A DNA stretch of 64,000 nucleotides from Desarmillaria ectypa (lineage: Eukaryota; Basidiomycota; Agaricomycetes; Agaricales; Physalacriaceae). The notes beneath the pieces are model-generated. The model did no database searches and had not been told where the DNA came from. It saw only the letters and a program-made list of their open reading frames with translations. Shown piece after piece: positions 46,152-57,747 of the stretch. The first letter of the stretch is position 1, and the number at the start of each line of letters is the position of its first letter. The stretch is from the NCBI GenBank assembly GCA_030407005.1, contig JAUDYN010000005.1:3968001-4032000 (forward strand), given 5' to 3'. The translations under genes and the position numbers were made by a program.

Positions 46152-47511
46152 TGATATGCCGTCTATGCATTCACACCTAGATTTTGCGATTTTGTAACAA
46201 TACTATTGCACATCTATCCTATACTAGTGATACATAGAGGACTATAGCTGAGGCTTTGAGCTGATAGTTAAAAGCAGTAAGCAACTGGTAGAGCCAGGAC
46301 TTAGATGCAACACCATTAGTGGGTTAAATCTACCAGCTGGCCAGACTAGTAACTTGAATGCTAGCAGGACTAAGTGAAATACAGCCACTAGCAAACAAAG
46401 GATGCTACTAGCACACAAAAACCAGGAGCAGAGTACACAGATCTCATCAAGTTCTGTCACTAGCAGCCCAGACTGGGCATAAACACCTAAGTCAGGATAA
46501 CTAGTCACATGGCAATCTTGAAACAGGACTTAGAAATAAATTAGGAATGGATTAACCTTGAGCCCAGATCCGACTATTTTGATATAGATCTCTTATGATC
46601 GATGCTAGTGGAGCCGGACTGCACCCTCGATCATGATCGGATAGCTGTTACAGGTACCAATATCCGGATATCCATATAACCGCGTTACTAGGGCCTGTAG
46701 TTGTGCCAAGGGTGCGGAAAGACCAACTGTGGAGTCTCTAGACCGAATATTTGAAAAGAAAACAGACTAGACCGACTATTGTATGATTATTCACCATTAT
46801 TTGTGACTAGCCAAGAAATCCTTACCAATATACCCTATACCCAGATGATATTTATAGTTCTGCCTCAGTAGTATATAAGTAGTGGGATGGGCACTCGTGC
46901 AAAGCAGGCAAGCCATCCCTGCAGTTGAGCCCTCACTGGTAGTAACTGGTGTCCCCAATTAAAGGCTTTTGTGCTTAACCTCGATGAAGTGATTAATAGT
47001 CGCTAAGTCACCCATAGAATTGCATTGAATTGAAGTCCATTAGAGTCACTGTTGTGTCCTGCAAAGGTCCGGAGTGTTTTGAAGTTAGTTCAAGCAAAGT
47101 TCTTGGAGTTATAGTTTATTCTTAGGCCAAGAGTGCCACTAGTCAGCCAAGAGTGCGGCTAGTCAAGTGTTTATCACTTGTAGGAAGCAGTATAGGGCCA
47201 AGAGCGCCACCAGTCAGAAGCCATTTCAGTCAGAACGAGCGCAGTAGCTCAAACCAAGTCACTCTTATCCAATTGTGTCTTACCCACCCCACTAGTACAA
47301 GTAGTACTTTGTATAAACTCACTAGTAACAAATAAAACGTCTTTAAGACAATTGTACTTGATTATTGAAGTCTGCAGAGTGCTTCCATTGTACTCGAAAC
47401 CGCCCGAATTCAATATTGGTGATTAAGTGTAGAGTAGTAAGAGGTTTAGTGTGATTGGTGTTCATTGTCATTCCCTAATTCTTTTGTCACTTGCCATTAC
47501 CAAGCACATCA
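46152..47511 (-). repeat. TG..CA repeat, copy B (1360 bp)
   Basis: Reverse orientation relative to A and C and antisense to G1, located between G1 gag and pol. Ends TGATGTGC/GCATATCA match copies A and C. CpG content is much better kept than in surrounding G1 sequence, so it arrived later. No clear target duplication (flanks CCGC and CTGC). Confidence 0.8.
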
Positions 47512-50500
47512 CTGCAGGTCGGACTTATGTACAAAATTTAGGACATAACAATACTGCAAAACAATATATGATTTTGTTACAGACCACAAAGCCAAAGAAC
47601 ACCAAAGAATTGAACACAAACAGGTACATCACACTCCTGAACAAAGCTGACACAGTAATATATAGCAAATCCCAAACCCCCAATAAGGCGCAGGATTTGC
47701 CAGGTGGTGCCAGCACTGCCATGAAGTCCACTGAGTTAGCAGCACAGCAAAACTCACCAGATACATGGGTAAAACTGCAGACTGAGGCAAGTAGGTGAGA
47801 CTTCTTTGGGCCTCTCAGAAGTCCAAATGCCCCAGCACTCCTGACAAGTCAGGAGACAAGTCCAACAACCTTACCAGGGTCAGTGGAGGACCAGGACAGT
47901 GCCTCTCACCAAGGCCAGGATCGGGGCCATGTGCTATCTAGTCCACTTGGGAGAAACCCTGTGGCAGAGCTGACTGCAATGCTGACAATGGTGAGGGCTG
48001 ACCTCCTGCCCAGATTCACATCTGGTACCATGGCTGAGTACTTCACCAGAACAGATAGTAGAAGCAGAACCTCAGAAGCATCAAGCTGAGTCCAGCCTCC
48101 TTCCGAGGCTGTTCAGGTTCTGAAAGCAACCCAAGCTGAAGAACAGAGGGAAGCTGCTAGCATCCAGGCAGTAAAAAGGTGGCATCCAAAGGATCTGAAA
48201 GTCTGGCTGAGCCCAGCAAGACCTCAGTCTGGCTACATCAAGGAAAGTGCTAGCCAGAGACATGGTAGTAAGCCCCCTGACTCAGAGGAGAAAGTATTGG
48301 TTGAGCTGCTGATACCAGCAGATCTTGACTCTGACAACACAGAACAAATGCTGACTTCACCATTTGGTTCTGTAACAGGAACCATTGTTGACATCCCCAA
48401 AGATCAGAGTGCAACTACCTATCACCCATCACCAGTAGCACTCACAACAGCTGCAGGAAAGGGATCTGCTAGTGCCCAGGTGGTAAAGAGGGGGCATTTC
48501 AATAAAACCACCACCATTGTCAAAGTACCTGATGAAGAAGACAACATGGCTTTCCTACAATGGAAGGCAAACCAGTCCAAAGCCAGTGTTGACACCCAAA
48601 GTCCCACCTAACAAGGGAGTACTAAATCCTAAAATCCTGCCAGTCATGAGAGTATCCGATCACATGTGGTACAAGCCCTTTGGAGTTGATTGGACTCTAC
48701 ATGCCATTTGTACTGCCAAGAATTTGGCAACTGCTAAAGCTGTGCTCTCTACTTGAGTGTATCCCAAGCAACTCACAGAAATCACTGACAAACTCGCCAG
48801 GAGCCTACAAACTGAAGAGAGTCTAGCCAGAGAACAACTCTATGAACTTTGAGAACCAATTCGGTATATCCATGGTACCAAAAGTCCAGGAAAGGACTTT
48901 CTGGTGGATATCCAAATTGCTCCTTGTACAGGAAGAAAAATATTGACAACCTGTGCATTGTTGGATAGCAGCTGCACTGGCAGTTCTATCAACTGAACCT
49001 ACATTCAACAACACCAGTTGGACACCAGAAAAGCCACCACCCCAATCCCAGTCTATAACACAGATGGAACCCACAACAAAGCAGGCGACATAACCAAATT
49101 CGTGGAAATCCAAATGACCATCAGAGACCACGTCAAACAAATTGACCTTGTGGTCATAGACTTAGACTCCAAAACTGTCTACTTGGGCCATGACTGGCTT
49201 AAACACCATAATCCGCTTGTAAACTGGAAAATGGAATCAATGACATTTGGATGATGTCATTGTATCAAGAATTATTTCCCCCTTCCCAATTCTGATGAAG
49301 ATGACCAATGGGGCAAAGAATTGGAAGAAGGCAAAACTATTCTTGCAATAAATATGCAAGAAGAAATCATTCTTTGAGCTGTACATCATGCAAATGAATT
49401 GGCAGTAGCTGCCAATATAGAAAAACCAAAGAAGACCTTTGAGGAGCTTGTACCTCTGCAGTATCAAACCTTCAGAGATTTATTCTCTAAAGAAAGCTTT
49501 GATGAACTACCAGACCAAAAACCCTGGGACCATGCCATTGAGCTGACCCCCAATGCCAAATCCACACTAGACTGTAAAGTCTATCCACTTAACTGAAATG
49601 AGCAACTCCAGCTTGACAAATTCCTTGATGAAAATCTTGATTCTGGACATATTCATCCCTCCAAATCCTCCTTTGCTTCTCCTTTCTTTTTTGTCAAGAA
49701 AAAGGATGGCTCTCTATGACCTGTTCAGGATTACCGAAAACTGAAAGAAATGATGATCAAGAATCATTATCCACTTCCATTAATCTCAGAACTCATTGCC
49801 AAGTTATGTGGAGGAAAGTACTTCTCCAAGTTAGACATTTGATGGGGATATAACAATGTACAAATCTGAGAAGGAGATGAAGAAAAGGCTGCATTCAGAA
49901 CTAACTGAGGACTCTTTGAGCCTACAGTTATGTTCTTTGGCCTTACCAACTCACCAGCCACCTTCCAATGGATGATGAATGATATTTTCAAAGATCTGAT
50001 CACTGGAGAAAAAGTTACCATCTATCTCGATGATATCCTTATATTCACTAAATCCTGGTCCGAACACTGAATCATTGTTCAACAAGTCCTCCAATGACTA
50101 TGAGAAAACAAGTTGTTTCTCAAAGCAGAAAAATGCGAGTTCGAGGTACTTGAAACAGAATACCTGGGAGTGATCATTAGCAAAGACACAATCCACATGG
50201 ATCCTGTCAAAATCGCTGGAATTGTGGAATGGCCTACTCTGACAAAAAAGAAGGAACTTCAGTCTCTCCTAGGTTTTACCAACTTCTACCAAAAATTCAT
50301 CCATGATTACTCCAAAATCATATGACCCCTCACTCAATTAACTGGAAAAGTAGACTGAACCTGGGAGATAGAACAAGAACAAGCATTTTCACAACTCAAA
50401 AAGTTGATGACTACCAATGTTGTTCTAATGATTCCCTCTGATGAGGGAAAATACCAAGTGGAAGCAGATGCTAGTGATGGAGCCATTGGCACCATCCTAA

Positions 50501-52587
50501 GCCAAGAACAGAATGGCAAATGGAGGCCTGTTGCCTTCATGTTAAAAGTGTTAACAGTCACTGAACACAATTATGAAATCTATAACAAAGAATTGTTGGC
50601 CATCATGTTAGCCCTAGAAGAATGGCAACATTACCTAATGGGTGCCAAGGAGACTATTGAGATCTGGACAGATCATCAGAATCTCCAATATTTCCAAAAA
50701 CCCCAGAAGTTAAATTGATGCCAAGCCTAATGGGTTACCGAATTGGCTGAATACTACTTTATCCTTCAACATAAAGCTGGAGTCACCAACAAGAAAGCTG
50801 ATCTTCTCAGTCAAAGAGATGATCATAACCAAGACAAAGAAGACAATCAAGATGTGATTGTTCTTTCCCCCAAACATTTCTGGGCATTAATACTGCCCAC
50901 AACCAAGGAAAAAACCATGTGTATAAGAGACGCAACCTGACAAAAGAATCAATGGGATCAAGAGATTGAAAAATCCCTGAATCACAAATGAGGAATCACA
51001 CAAGAAAACAAAATCTTGTGGTATGACAGATGAATCTATATCCCTCAGAATCCTTCACTTCACAGTGATATCATCACACAATATCATGATCATATTACTG
51101 CCAGACACTCAGGCATTGCCAAGACCAAGGAACTCATTCTATGGGAATATTGGTGGCTGAAAATGAAGAAAGACATTGAAACCTATATCAAGGGATGTGA
51201 AACTTGTCAAAGAACAAAGAGTGACACACAGGCAAAGGCCACCCCTCTTCATCCCAATACAATCCCAGACACCCCCTGGACTCATATCTCAGTCAATATG
51301 ATCACTGGACTTCCAGAATCAGAAGGCTTCGATGCCTTACTGATCATTGTGGATCGATTTTCCAAAAACATAATCCTGATCCCATGCAATGAAGAATTGT
51401 CCACTGAAGGATGGGCTCTCATACTTCAAAACCATGTTTATGCGAAACATGGAATGCCACAAATAGTCATCTTGGACCAAGAACCACAATTCATATCGAC
51501 ATTCATGAAGGAACTTTACCAGATGCTGAATATCATGCAAAACACATCCACCATGTATCATCCACAGACTGATGGACAGACTGAGAGAGTCAATCAAGAG
51601 GTTGAAAAATACCTCTGAATCTTTGTCAACCACCAATAGACCGACTGGGTGGCATGGCTACCACTCACAGAATTCACTCATAACAATCAAGTTCATTCAG
51701 CAACCGGCAAAAGCCCCTTTATGGTCTTATATGGATGAAATCCTCATCTCATCCCTGAATCTATCTGAAAAACCCACTTCGCAAACCCTGCAGCAGTAGA
51801 ATTCACAGAAACTATGGCCAAAGTCCATAAGAAAGTCCATGATGCTTTGGAAAAAGCAGCAGTGCAAATGAAGACTCAACATGACAAGAGGAAACAGTCA
51901 CCTCAGGAATATCAGATCAGGGATAAGGTCTGGCTCAATACTGCCAACCTTCATCTTCTATGACCAAAAAAGAAACTTGATGACAAGTGAACTGGACCAT
52001 TCAAAGTCATTGAGAAATCTGGCACTTCAGCATACAAGCTGAAACTACCACCTCACTGGAAGATACACCCACATTTCAATGAAAAACTGTTAACTCCATA
52101 TGTTACACCATCATTCTCTAATCAACACCAACCACCACCTCCTCCTCCAGAACTCGTCAACGGTCAAGAAGAATATGAAATTGAGGAAGTACTAGACTCT
52201 TGCATTCATTGTATATGTGCCAAACATGGACAACTGTCCAAAGAAGTCACTGACTACCTAGTCAAGTGAAAGGGCTGGACCAGAGAATATAACTCTTGGG
52301 TCCAAGAAACCAAAATGGAAAATGCTCAGGAAGCAATTGTGAAATATAAGGCTAACATTAACCAAGCCTTATATGACACCAAAATCATAACCAAAAACAA
52401 AATAGTGGACCAAATACTGGATCATGAATATTCTGACAATGGAGATGTTGCATACCTTGCTCAACACAAAGATGGATACCAAAAGTGGATTATCAACCCA
52501 GATAAAGACACATGGAAAGGCCTAATCAATCAATATTGGATCAATCAAGCTGAATCACAACTAGACACCCCTGTTGAAGAATCTTAG
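47512..52587 (+). pseudogene. G1 pol: protease, RT, RNase H, integrase, chromodomain
   Basis: A linker (47512-48540) leads to DNMAFLQWK, then an aspartic protease with LLDSSCTGS (DSG changed to DSS) near 48960 and YLGHDWLKHHNPLVNW. Reverse transcriptase follows ([24 protein letters not shown], intact catalytic YLDD at about 50023-50034), then RNase H (VEADASDGAIG, TDHQNLQYF). Integrase comes next, with an HHCC zinc region (ARHSG, CETCQRTKS) and a DDE core in which the first Asp is Asn (51295-51297). The C-terminal chromodomain (DYLVKWKGWTREYNSW, about 52240-52310) defines a chromovirus, a lineage that targets heterochromatin. Arg codons have become TGA at 49840, 49867, 49906 and elsewhere. 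Confidence 0.88.
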
Positions 52588-52607
52588 CAGTCAGGACAAC
52601 TGCTTTA

Positions 52608-52619
52608 ACAAGGGGGTAA
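52608..52619 (+). promoter_or_regulatory. polypurine tract of G1
   Basis: ACAAGGGGGTAA immediately precedes the 3' LTR, the usual plus-strand primer position. The equivalent in H is AAGGGAGTAA before 61821. Confidence 0.7.
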
Positions 52620-53013
52620 TATTACAATTTTTCCATTTATTCCATCATTTCACATCCTGATGCTTATGCATCATCTCCATATCTAACCAATTGTACCAGA
52701 TCACCATATCAAGCCACTAGCATTTCACAGATTCCTAATACCATCACCATAACTGGTCCATAGTCATCTGACACTCTCATAACTCATGCATGGACATTTG
52801 CATTTCATCTATTATTACACGCCATATTTTCAGTATATAAGTAGAGTAGTTTTGTAGCATACTCTCTATCTTTTGACTAAACTTTAATCATAAACCTTCT
52901 ACTACACACACACTAAAGACCCATGGTCCTCTTATCAAGTGTGATTGTCCAAACACAAGACAGCCCAAGAGTGACCTAGTGTCCCAAGTCACATGTTAGA
53001 CAGGGTCATAACA
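52620..53013 (+). repeat. 3' LTR of G1
   Basis: 394 bp, pairs with 43133-43526. The first dinucleotide is TA instead of TG, a G to A change. Followed by the GGGTC duplication. Confidence 0.92.
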
Positions 53014-53880
53014 GGGTCATACCCTTCAAGAACTGGCATGACTCCAGGCGAATCAACCAGCAGAGGATGGGGCCGATGCCCAACTTTGATAGCTTTACAT
53101 ACAATATGGGCTATTATGGCAGGCTGGGACACACTCAGTCCCAATATATGAATTATCCCCATTATCCTCCTGACACCCTGGCTCAACAGCACAACTCTTG
53201 CCTGACTCACCGCCAATAAGTCAGACCTGATAACCTGGCTACTACTCTTATCAGGGTGGCAGTCTTCTATTTGCAGATGCAGGAGAAGATCCTGGATCAA
53301 GCACCACCTCTGCAGGACCACTGCCACCTATGGTGGAAGAAGAATAGCAGGCAGCTAGAAACAGTCTAGCCAAAAGAGAACAATGCATTAAGAAGATGCA
53401 TGAAGAACTTGAAAAGAAGGAAGCCAAGAAAGATCTCCTGATTGACATATACAAACTCAGTGAAAAAGAAAAGGAACCAGAGCAGGGAAGACTGATGGAA
53501 CCTCCAAAGGGATACCCTACTCACTGGCCAGATTGATTTTTGATCCCAAGACCACCTCCAGAAAAGGGCTCACCTAACCCTCTACTGAATCCCATCAGAA
53601 ACACCCCTGACAATACCCCTTACATAGGGATAAAACCAATCCTTGTCCAGCCCCCAAAGCCATTCAAGGTGGACCATGACAACATTGAATGCTTTATAGG
53701 TGGCTGCATCACCTATTTTAAAGTGTTCCAGCACTACTTCCAGCTGCCATCACATCTGGTCCTATTTATGACCTCCCATTTTGAGGGAGCCACCAAGGAT
53801 TGGTGGGTCTACAAAAGACCTGACTTCTGGGTTGGAGAGGCCTATGACAGTACCCTTGCCCACTTTCAATATCCTTTATG

Positions 53881-54116
53881 TGTTAGGGACCCACTTAGTC
53901 ATGTGACTTGGGATGTCGGCTGTTCTCTAGGGGCTGTTATGTGTTCGAACAATTACCTGAGTAGAGAGTTAAGCATAGTCTTTAGTGTGTGAGAGTAAGA
54001 GGTATATGATTAAAGTTTAGTCAAAAGATAGAGTACAACAGTGAGTTTTACTCTACTTATATACTGTTTTTACAATGATATATATAGATGAAATGATAAA
54101 GTCCATGCTTGAACGG
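53881..54116 (-). repeat. truncated 3' LTR of G3
   Basis: Reverse complement of the distal part of the family LTR (begins TGTTAGGGACC on plus), ends at repeat C. The U3 half is missing. Confidence 0.75.
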
Positions 54117-55575
54117 TGATGTGCTTGGTAACGGCGAGTGACAAAAGAATTAGGGAATGGCAATGAACACCAATCACACTAAACCTCTTACTACTCTACA
54201 CTTAATCACCAATATTGAATTCGGGCGGTTTCGAGTACGATGGAAGCACTCTGCAGACTTCAATAATCAAGTACAATTGTCTTTAAGACATTTTATTCGT
54301 TACTAGTGAGTTTATACAAAGTACTACTCATACTAGTGGGGTGGGTAAGACACAATTAGATAAGAGTGACTTGGTTTGAGCTACTGCGCTCGTTCTGACT
54401 GAAACGGCTTCAGGCTGGTGGCACTCTTGGCCCTATACTGCTTCCTACAAGTGATAAACACTTGACCAGTCGCACTCTTGGCTGACTAGTGGCGCTCTTG
54501 GCCTAAGAATAAACTGATGGCACTCTTGGCCCTATACTGCTTCCTACAAGTGATAAACACTTGACTAGCCACACTCTTGGCTAACTAGTGGCACTCTTGG
54601 CCTAAGAATAAACTATAACTCCGAGAACTTTGCTTGAACTAACTTCAAAACACTCCGGACCTTTGCAGGACACAACAGTGACTCTAATGGACTTCAATTC
54701 AATGCAATTCTGTGGGCGACTTAGCGACTATTAATCACTTCGTCGAGGTTAAGCACAAAAGCCTTTAATTGGGGACACCAGTTACTACCAGTGAGGGCTC
54801 AACTGCAGGGATGGCTTGCCTGCTTTGCACGAGTGCCCATCCCACTACTTATATACTACTGAGGCAAAACTATAAATATCATCTGGGTATAGGGTATATT
54901 GGTAAGGATTTCTTGGCTAGTCACAAATAATGGTGAATAATCATACAATAGTCGGTCTAGTCTGTTTTCTTTTCAAATATTCGGTCTAGAGACTCCACAG
55001 TTGGTCTTTCCGCACCCTTGGCACAACTACAGGCCCTAGTAACGCGGTTATATGGATATCCGGATATTGGTACCTGTAACAGCTATCCGATCATGATCGA
55101 GGGTGCAGTCCGGCTCCACTAGCATCGATCATAAGAGATCTATATCAAAATAGTCGGATCTGGGCTCAAGGTTAATCCATTCCTAATTTATTTCTAAGTC
55201 CTGTTTCAAGATTGCCATGTGACTAGTTATCCTGACTTAGGTGTTTATGCCCAGTCTGGGCTGCTAGTGACAGAACTTGATGAGATCTGTGTACTCTGCT
55301 CCTGGTTTTTGTGTGCTAGTAGCATCCTTTGTTTGCTAGTGGCTGTATTTCACTTAGTCCTGCTAGCATTCAAGTTACTAGTCTGGCCAGCTGGTAGATT
55401 TAACCCACTAATGGTGTTGCATCTAAGTCCTGGCTCTACCAGTTGCTTACTGCTTTTAACTATCAGCTCAAAGCCTCAGCTATAGTCCTCTATGTATCAC
55501 TAGTATAGGATAGATGTGCAATAGTATTGTTACAAAATCGCAAAATCTAGGTGTGAATGTGTAGATGGCATATCA
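54117..55575 (+). repeat. TG..CA repeat, copy C (1459 bp) with a 99-bp internal tandem duplication
   Basis: Same ends as A and B. It is longer because about 99 bp (54419-54517, phrase TGGCACTCTTGGCCC onward) is repeated directly at 54518-54613. CpG well preserved. The gag frame of G3 on minus runs into this repeat and stops. Confidence 0.8.
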
Positions 55576-57274
55576 GCAGCATTCCCGACGGGATTGGGAA
55601 TAGGGTCAGGAGGACCCTTGCCAGGGGGCAGTCTTGGGATCGAGTATTGATCTGGCCTGGGACCTGGGTAGCCTCTTGGTGGCTCCCCCGATGGTCTGCC
55701 CCTTTTGGGCTCCTTCCCCTTCTCCTGATCATGGAGGTAGTCCATCATCATCTTGCAGGTGGACTCCTCCCAATCAAGCTCTTTGCGCATTTCCACAATG
55801 CACCTTTCCTTTTCCATCAGTGCAGTTTTCGTCTGCTGATGGATTTCTTCTGCCATGGCAGGGGTTCTTAATGCCCCTGCAGTGGCGTTTCCTGCAGGGG
55901 CATTCTCTGCTTCCATGTCTTCTCCCACCCCTGCAAAGAGAAGACTACCACCCTGATAGGGGTGGTAACCTTGGTGATGTGCCCAATGGTGCAGGGGCAA
56001 GTCAGGAAGTGGTCATGGGTTCACGACCAGGGTATCCAAGGGATGATCTGGATATATTTCGTATTGTGGCTGGTGATAGTCCAGCCTGCCATAATAACCT
56101 GTATTGTAGGTTAATGTATCATATTGGGGCCTTTGCCCCCAATCACTCCTCTCTTGCCACCTCCAGCCTCCATAAGTGCTGGAGGGTTCTCTCCAGCTCC
56201 CTTTTCTCCTCCTGATCTTGGGCTCAAAGCCCTGGAAATAGATCCCCTGTGGAGGGGCGGAAGATGCTCCTGTCCCGGTTTGCTCGTATCTGGGAGTTGA
56301 CAATGGCAGCCCAATCTGGGCCTCAAATGAGATCCCCTTGGTTGAGGGCCAGCCACTCATCCATCTCTGGTCTGGGCTCATCCCAGAGGTCTTGGGCTTC
56401 GACATCTCGACATCGAACTTCCCACACAGCAGTCCTAAAGGGACCGAATATTCTTCGGTTGACCTTGGAGAGGTCGGGCCAGATAAAGTCCCCCCTGTTT
56501 GGGTTGAAGGGGTCATCGAGGGCACAGGGAGGGGTCAGGGTTGGGGTTGGGGCATTGCGCTCCCCATTGGACTTGTCATCGGAGATTTCGATGATGGGGA
56601 GAGAGGAGGTGGAGATTGAACCTCCTTGAGGCCAGTTTTCATGGCCCCAGGGGCCATAAGGGTGGTGGCGATCCATGGTGGGATCGTCGGGGTTTTGGGG
56701 TCCATGGTAGGACTCATTGTCGCTGTCAGGATGATGGGGATTGGGATCATATGTGCCAGTGTTGCTGGCAGAGGGCAGGGGTTGGGGGACAAGGGGAAGG
56801 GCCAGGGTAAGGGGGCAGAGCATCATTGAGCATAACCCAAACATCCTGCACATATTCCTGGGCCACTGTGAAGGTGGCAGTGGGTCGTTCCATCCAGTAC
56901 TGGAGTAGAACTGCCCACGCATTATGGACGCAGGCAGAGGAGGGCCTGGGAATCAGGGGCCTCAAAGCATTGGTGCTCCCCTTGGAGGAGGAGGCAATTG
57001 TGAACCGGGCATGGGGGCAGATGAGTGGTACTGCCTCTCGTTCTCCCAGTCTGACAGGGGGTAACTCCCAGGGAATGACATGGTCTGGGTGTCATGAGGG
57101 TCGGGGTGGGGGTTGTGGTCGTCAAGCCTGCCTTTGCTGAAGCAAGGCTCGGATTTCTTCCTCATATAGTAAAACAGTGAGGACCATGAAAAAGGTCAAA
57201 AGAATGGTGCCGCCGATGGCGATGCCAAGAGAAATGGTTCATGGTTCTTGTCGGTTGTTTTCTTCTTCAGGCAT
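55576..57274 (-). pseudogene. G3 gag region
   Basis: ATG 57274 on minus starts MPEEENNRQEP, a TGA, then a hydrophobic helix (TISLGIAIGGTILLTFFMVL) and YEEEIRALLQQR, parallel to G1. Further on come Pro-rich parts, DFIWPDLSKVNRRIFGPFRT, NTGYYGRLDYHQPQYE and a charged coiled coil (EKERCIVEMRKELDWEE). It ends where repeat C begins, before the capsid core found in G1. Several frame breaks. Confidence 0.75.
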
Positions 57275-57315
57275 GAAGAAGGGCTTCTTTATGGCTAGCA
57301 TTGAAGAAGCAGAAG

Positions 57316-57329
57316 AATCTTTTGACTAA
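57316..57329 (-). promoter_or_regulatory. primer-binding site of G3, self-priming type
   Basis: On minus, TTAGTCAAAAGATT abuts the LTR. Its first 13 bases are the exact reverse complement of ATCTTTTGACTAA (57479-57467, minus) within the same LTR, downstream of a TATATAA box. Confidence 0.8.
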
Positions 57330-57747
57330 TGTTAGGACCCAACTTAGTCATGAGACTTGGGACATCAGCTGACTTCTAAGGGCTGTTACACATTTGAACA
57401 GTTACCTAAATAGAAGTTTAAGCATGGTCTTTAGTGAAGTGAGAGTAAGTGGTTTATGGATTAAGTTTAGTCAAAAGATAGAGTACAACAGTGTAGTTTA
57501 CTCTGTTTATATACTATTTCTATGGCATTATATATAGATGAAATGCTAGAGTCCATGCTCAAATAGTGTCAAAGTAGGATGGTCTGGAAGGATCATACAA
57601 CCAATTGAAAGTGTCTGGGGTGACAGACAGTGAGAATGAGGGTAGTAGCCAGTGAATAGCTGGATATGAGTCAGAATTGAGGATAGATTAGATGGCTGAG
57701 TCATGGATATGACTCAAATAAGATAAGATAACGGAAAAATCATAACA
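57330..57747 (-). repeat. 5' LTR of G3
   Basis: 418 bp, on minus TGTTATGATTTTTCC to GGGTCCTAACA; same family as the LTRs of G1 and H. Confidence 0.85.

Larger units (their letters stand above)
43133..53013 (+). mobile_element. Ty3/Gypsy chromovirus G1 (LTR to LTR), decayed
   Basis: 9.88 kb element: 394-bp LTRs at both ends (TGTTA..TAACA), self-complementary PBS, gag with a zinc knuckle, repeat B between gag and pol, then protease, reverse transcriptase, RNase H, integrase, chromodomain and polypurine tract. Flanked by GGGTC duplications. Many in-frame TGA codons make it inactive. Confidence 0.92.
53881..57747 (-). mobile_element. minus-strand Gypsy element G3, LTR-gag only, pol missing
   Basis: Read on minus: 5' LTR 57747-57330, PBS 57329-57316, ATG 57274, gag down to 55576, repeat C (55575-54117), then the last 236 bp of the 3' LTR (54116-53881). 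No pol sequence is present. CpG dinucleotides are well kept compared with G1 and H, so G3 is younger. No 5-bp target duplication is visible at 53880/57748. Confidence 0.75.
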
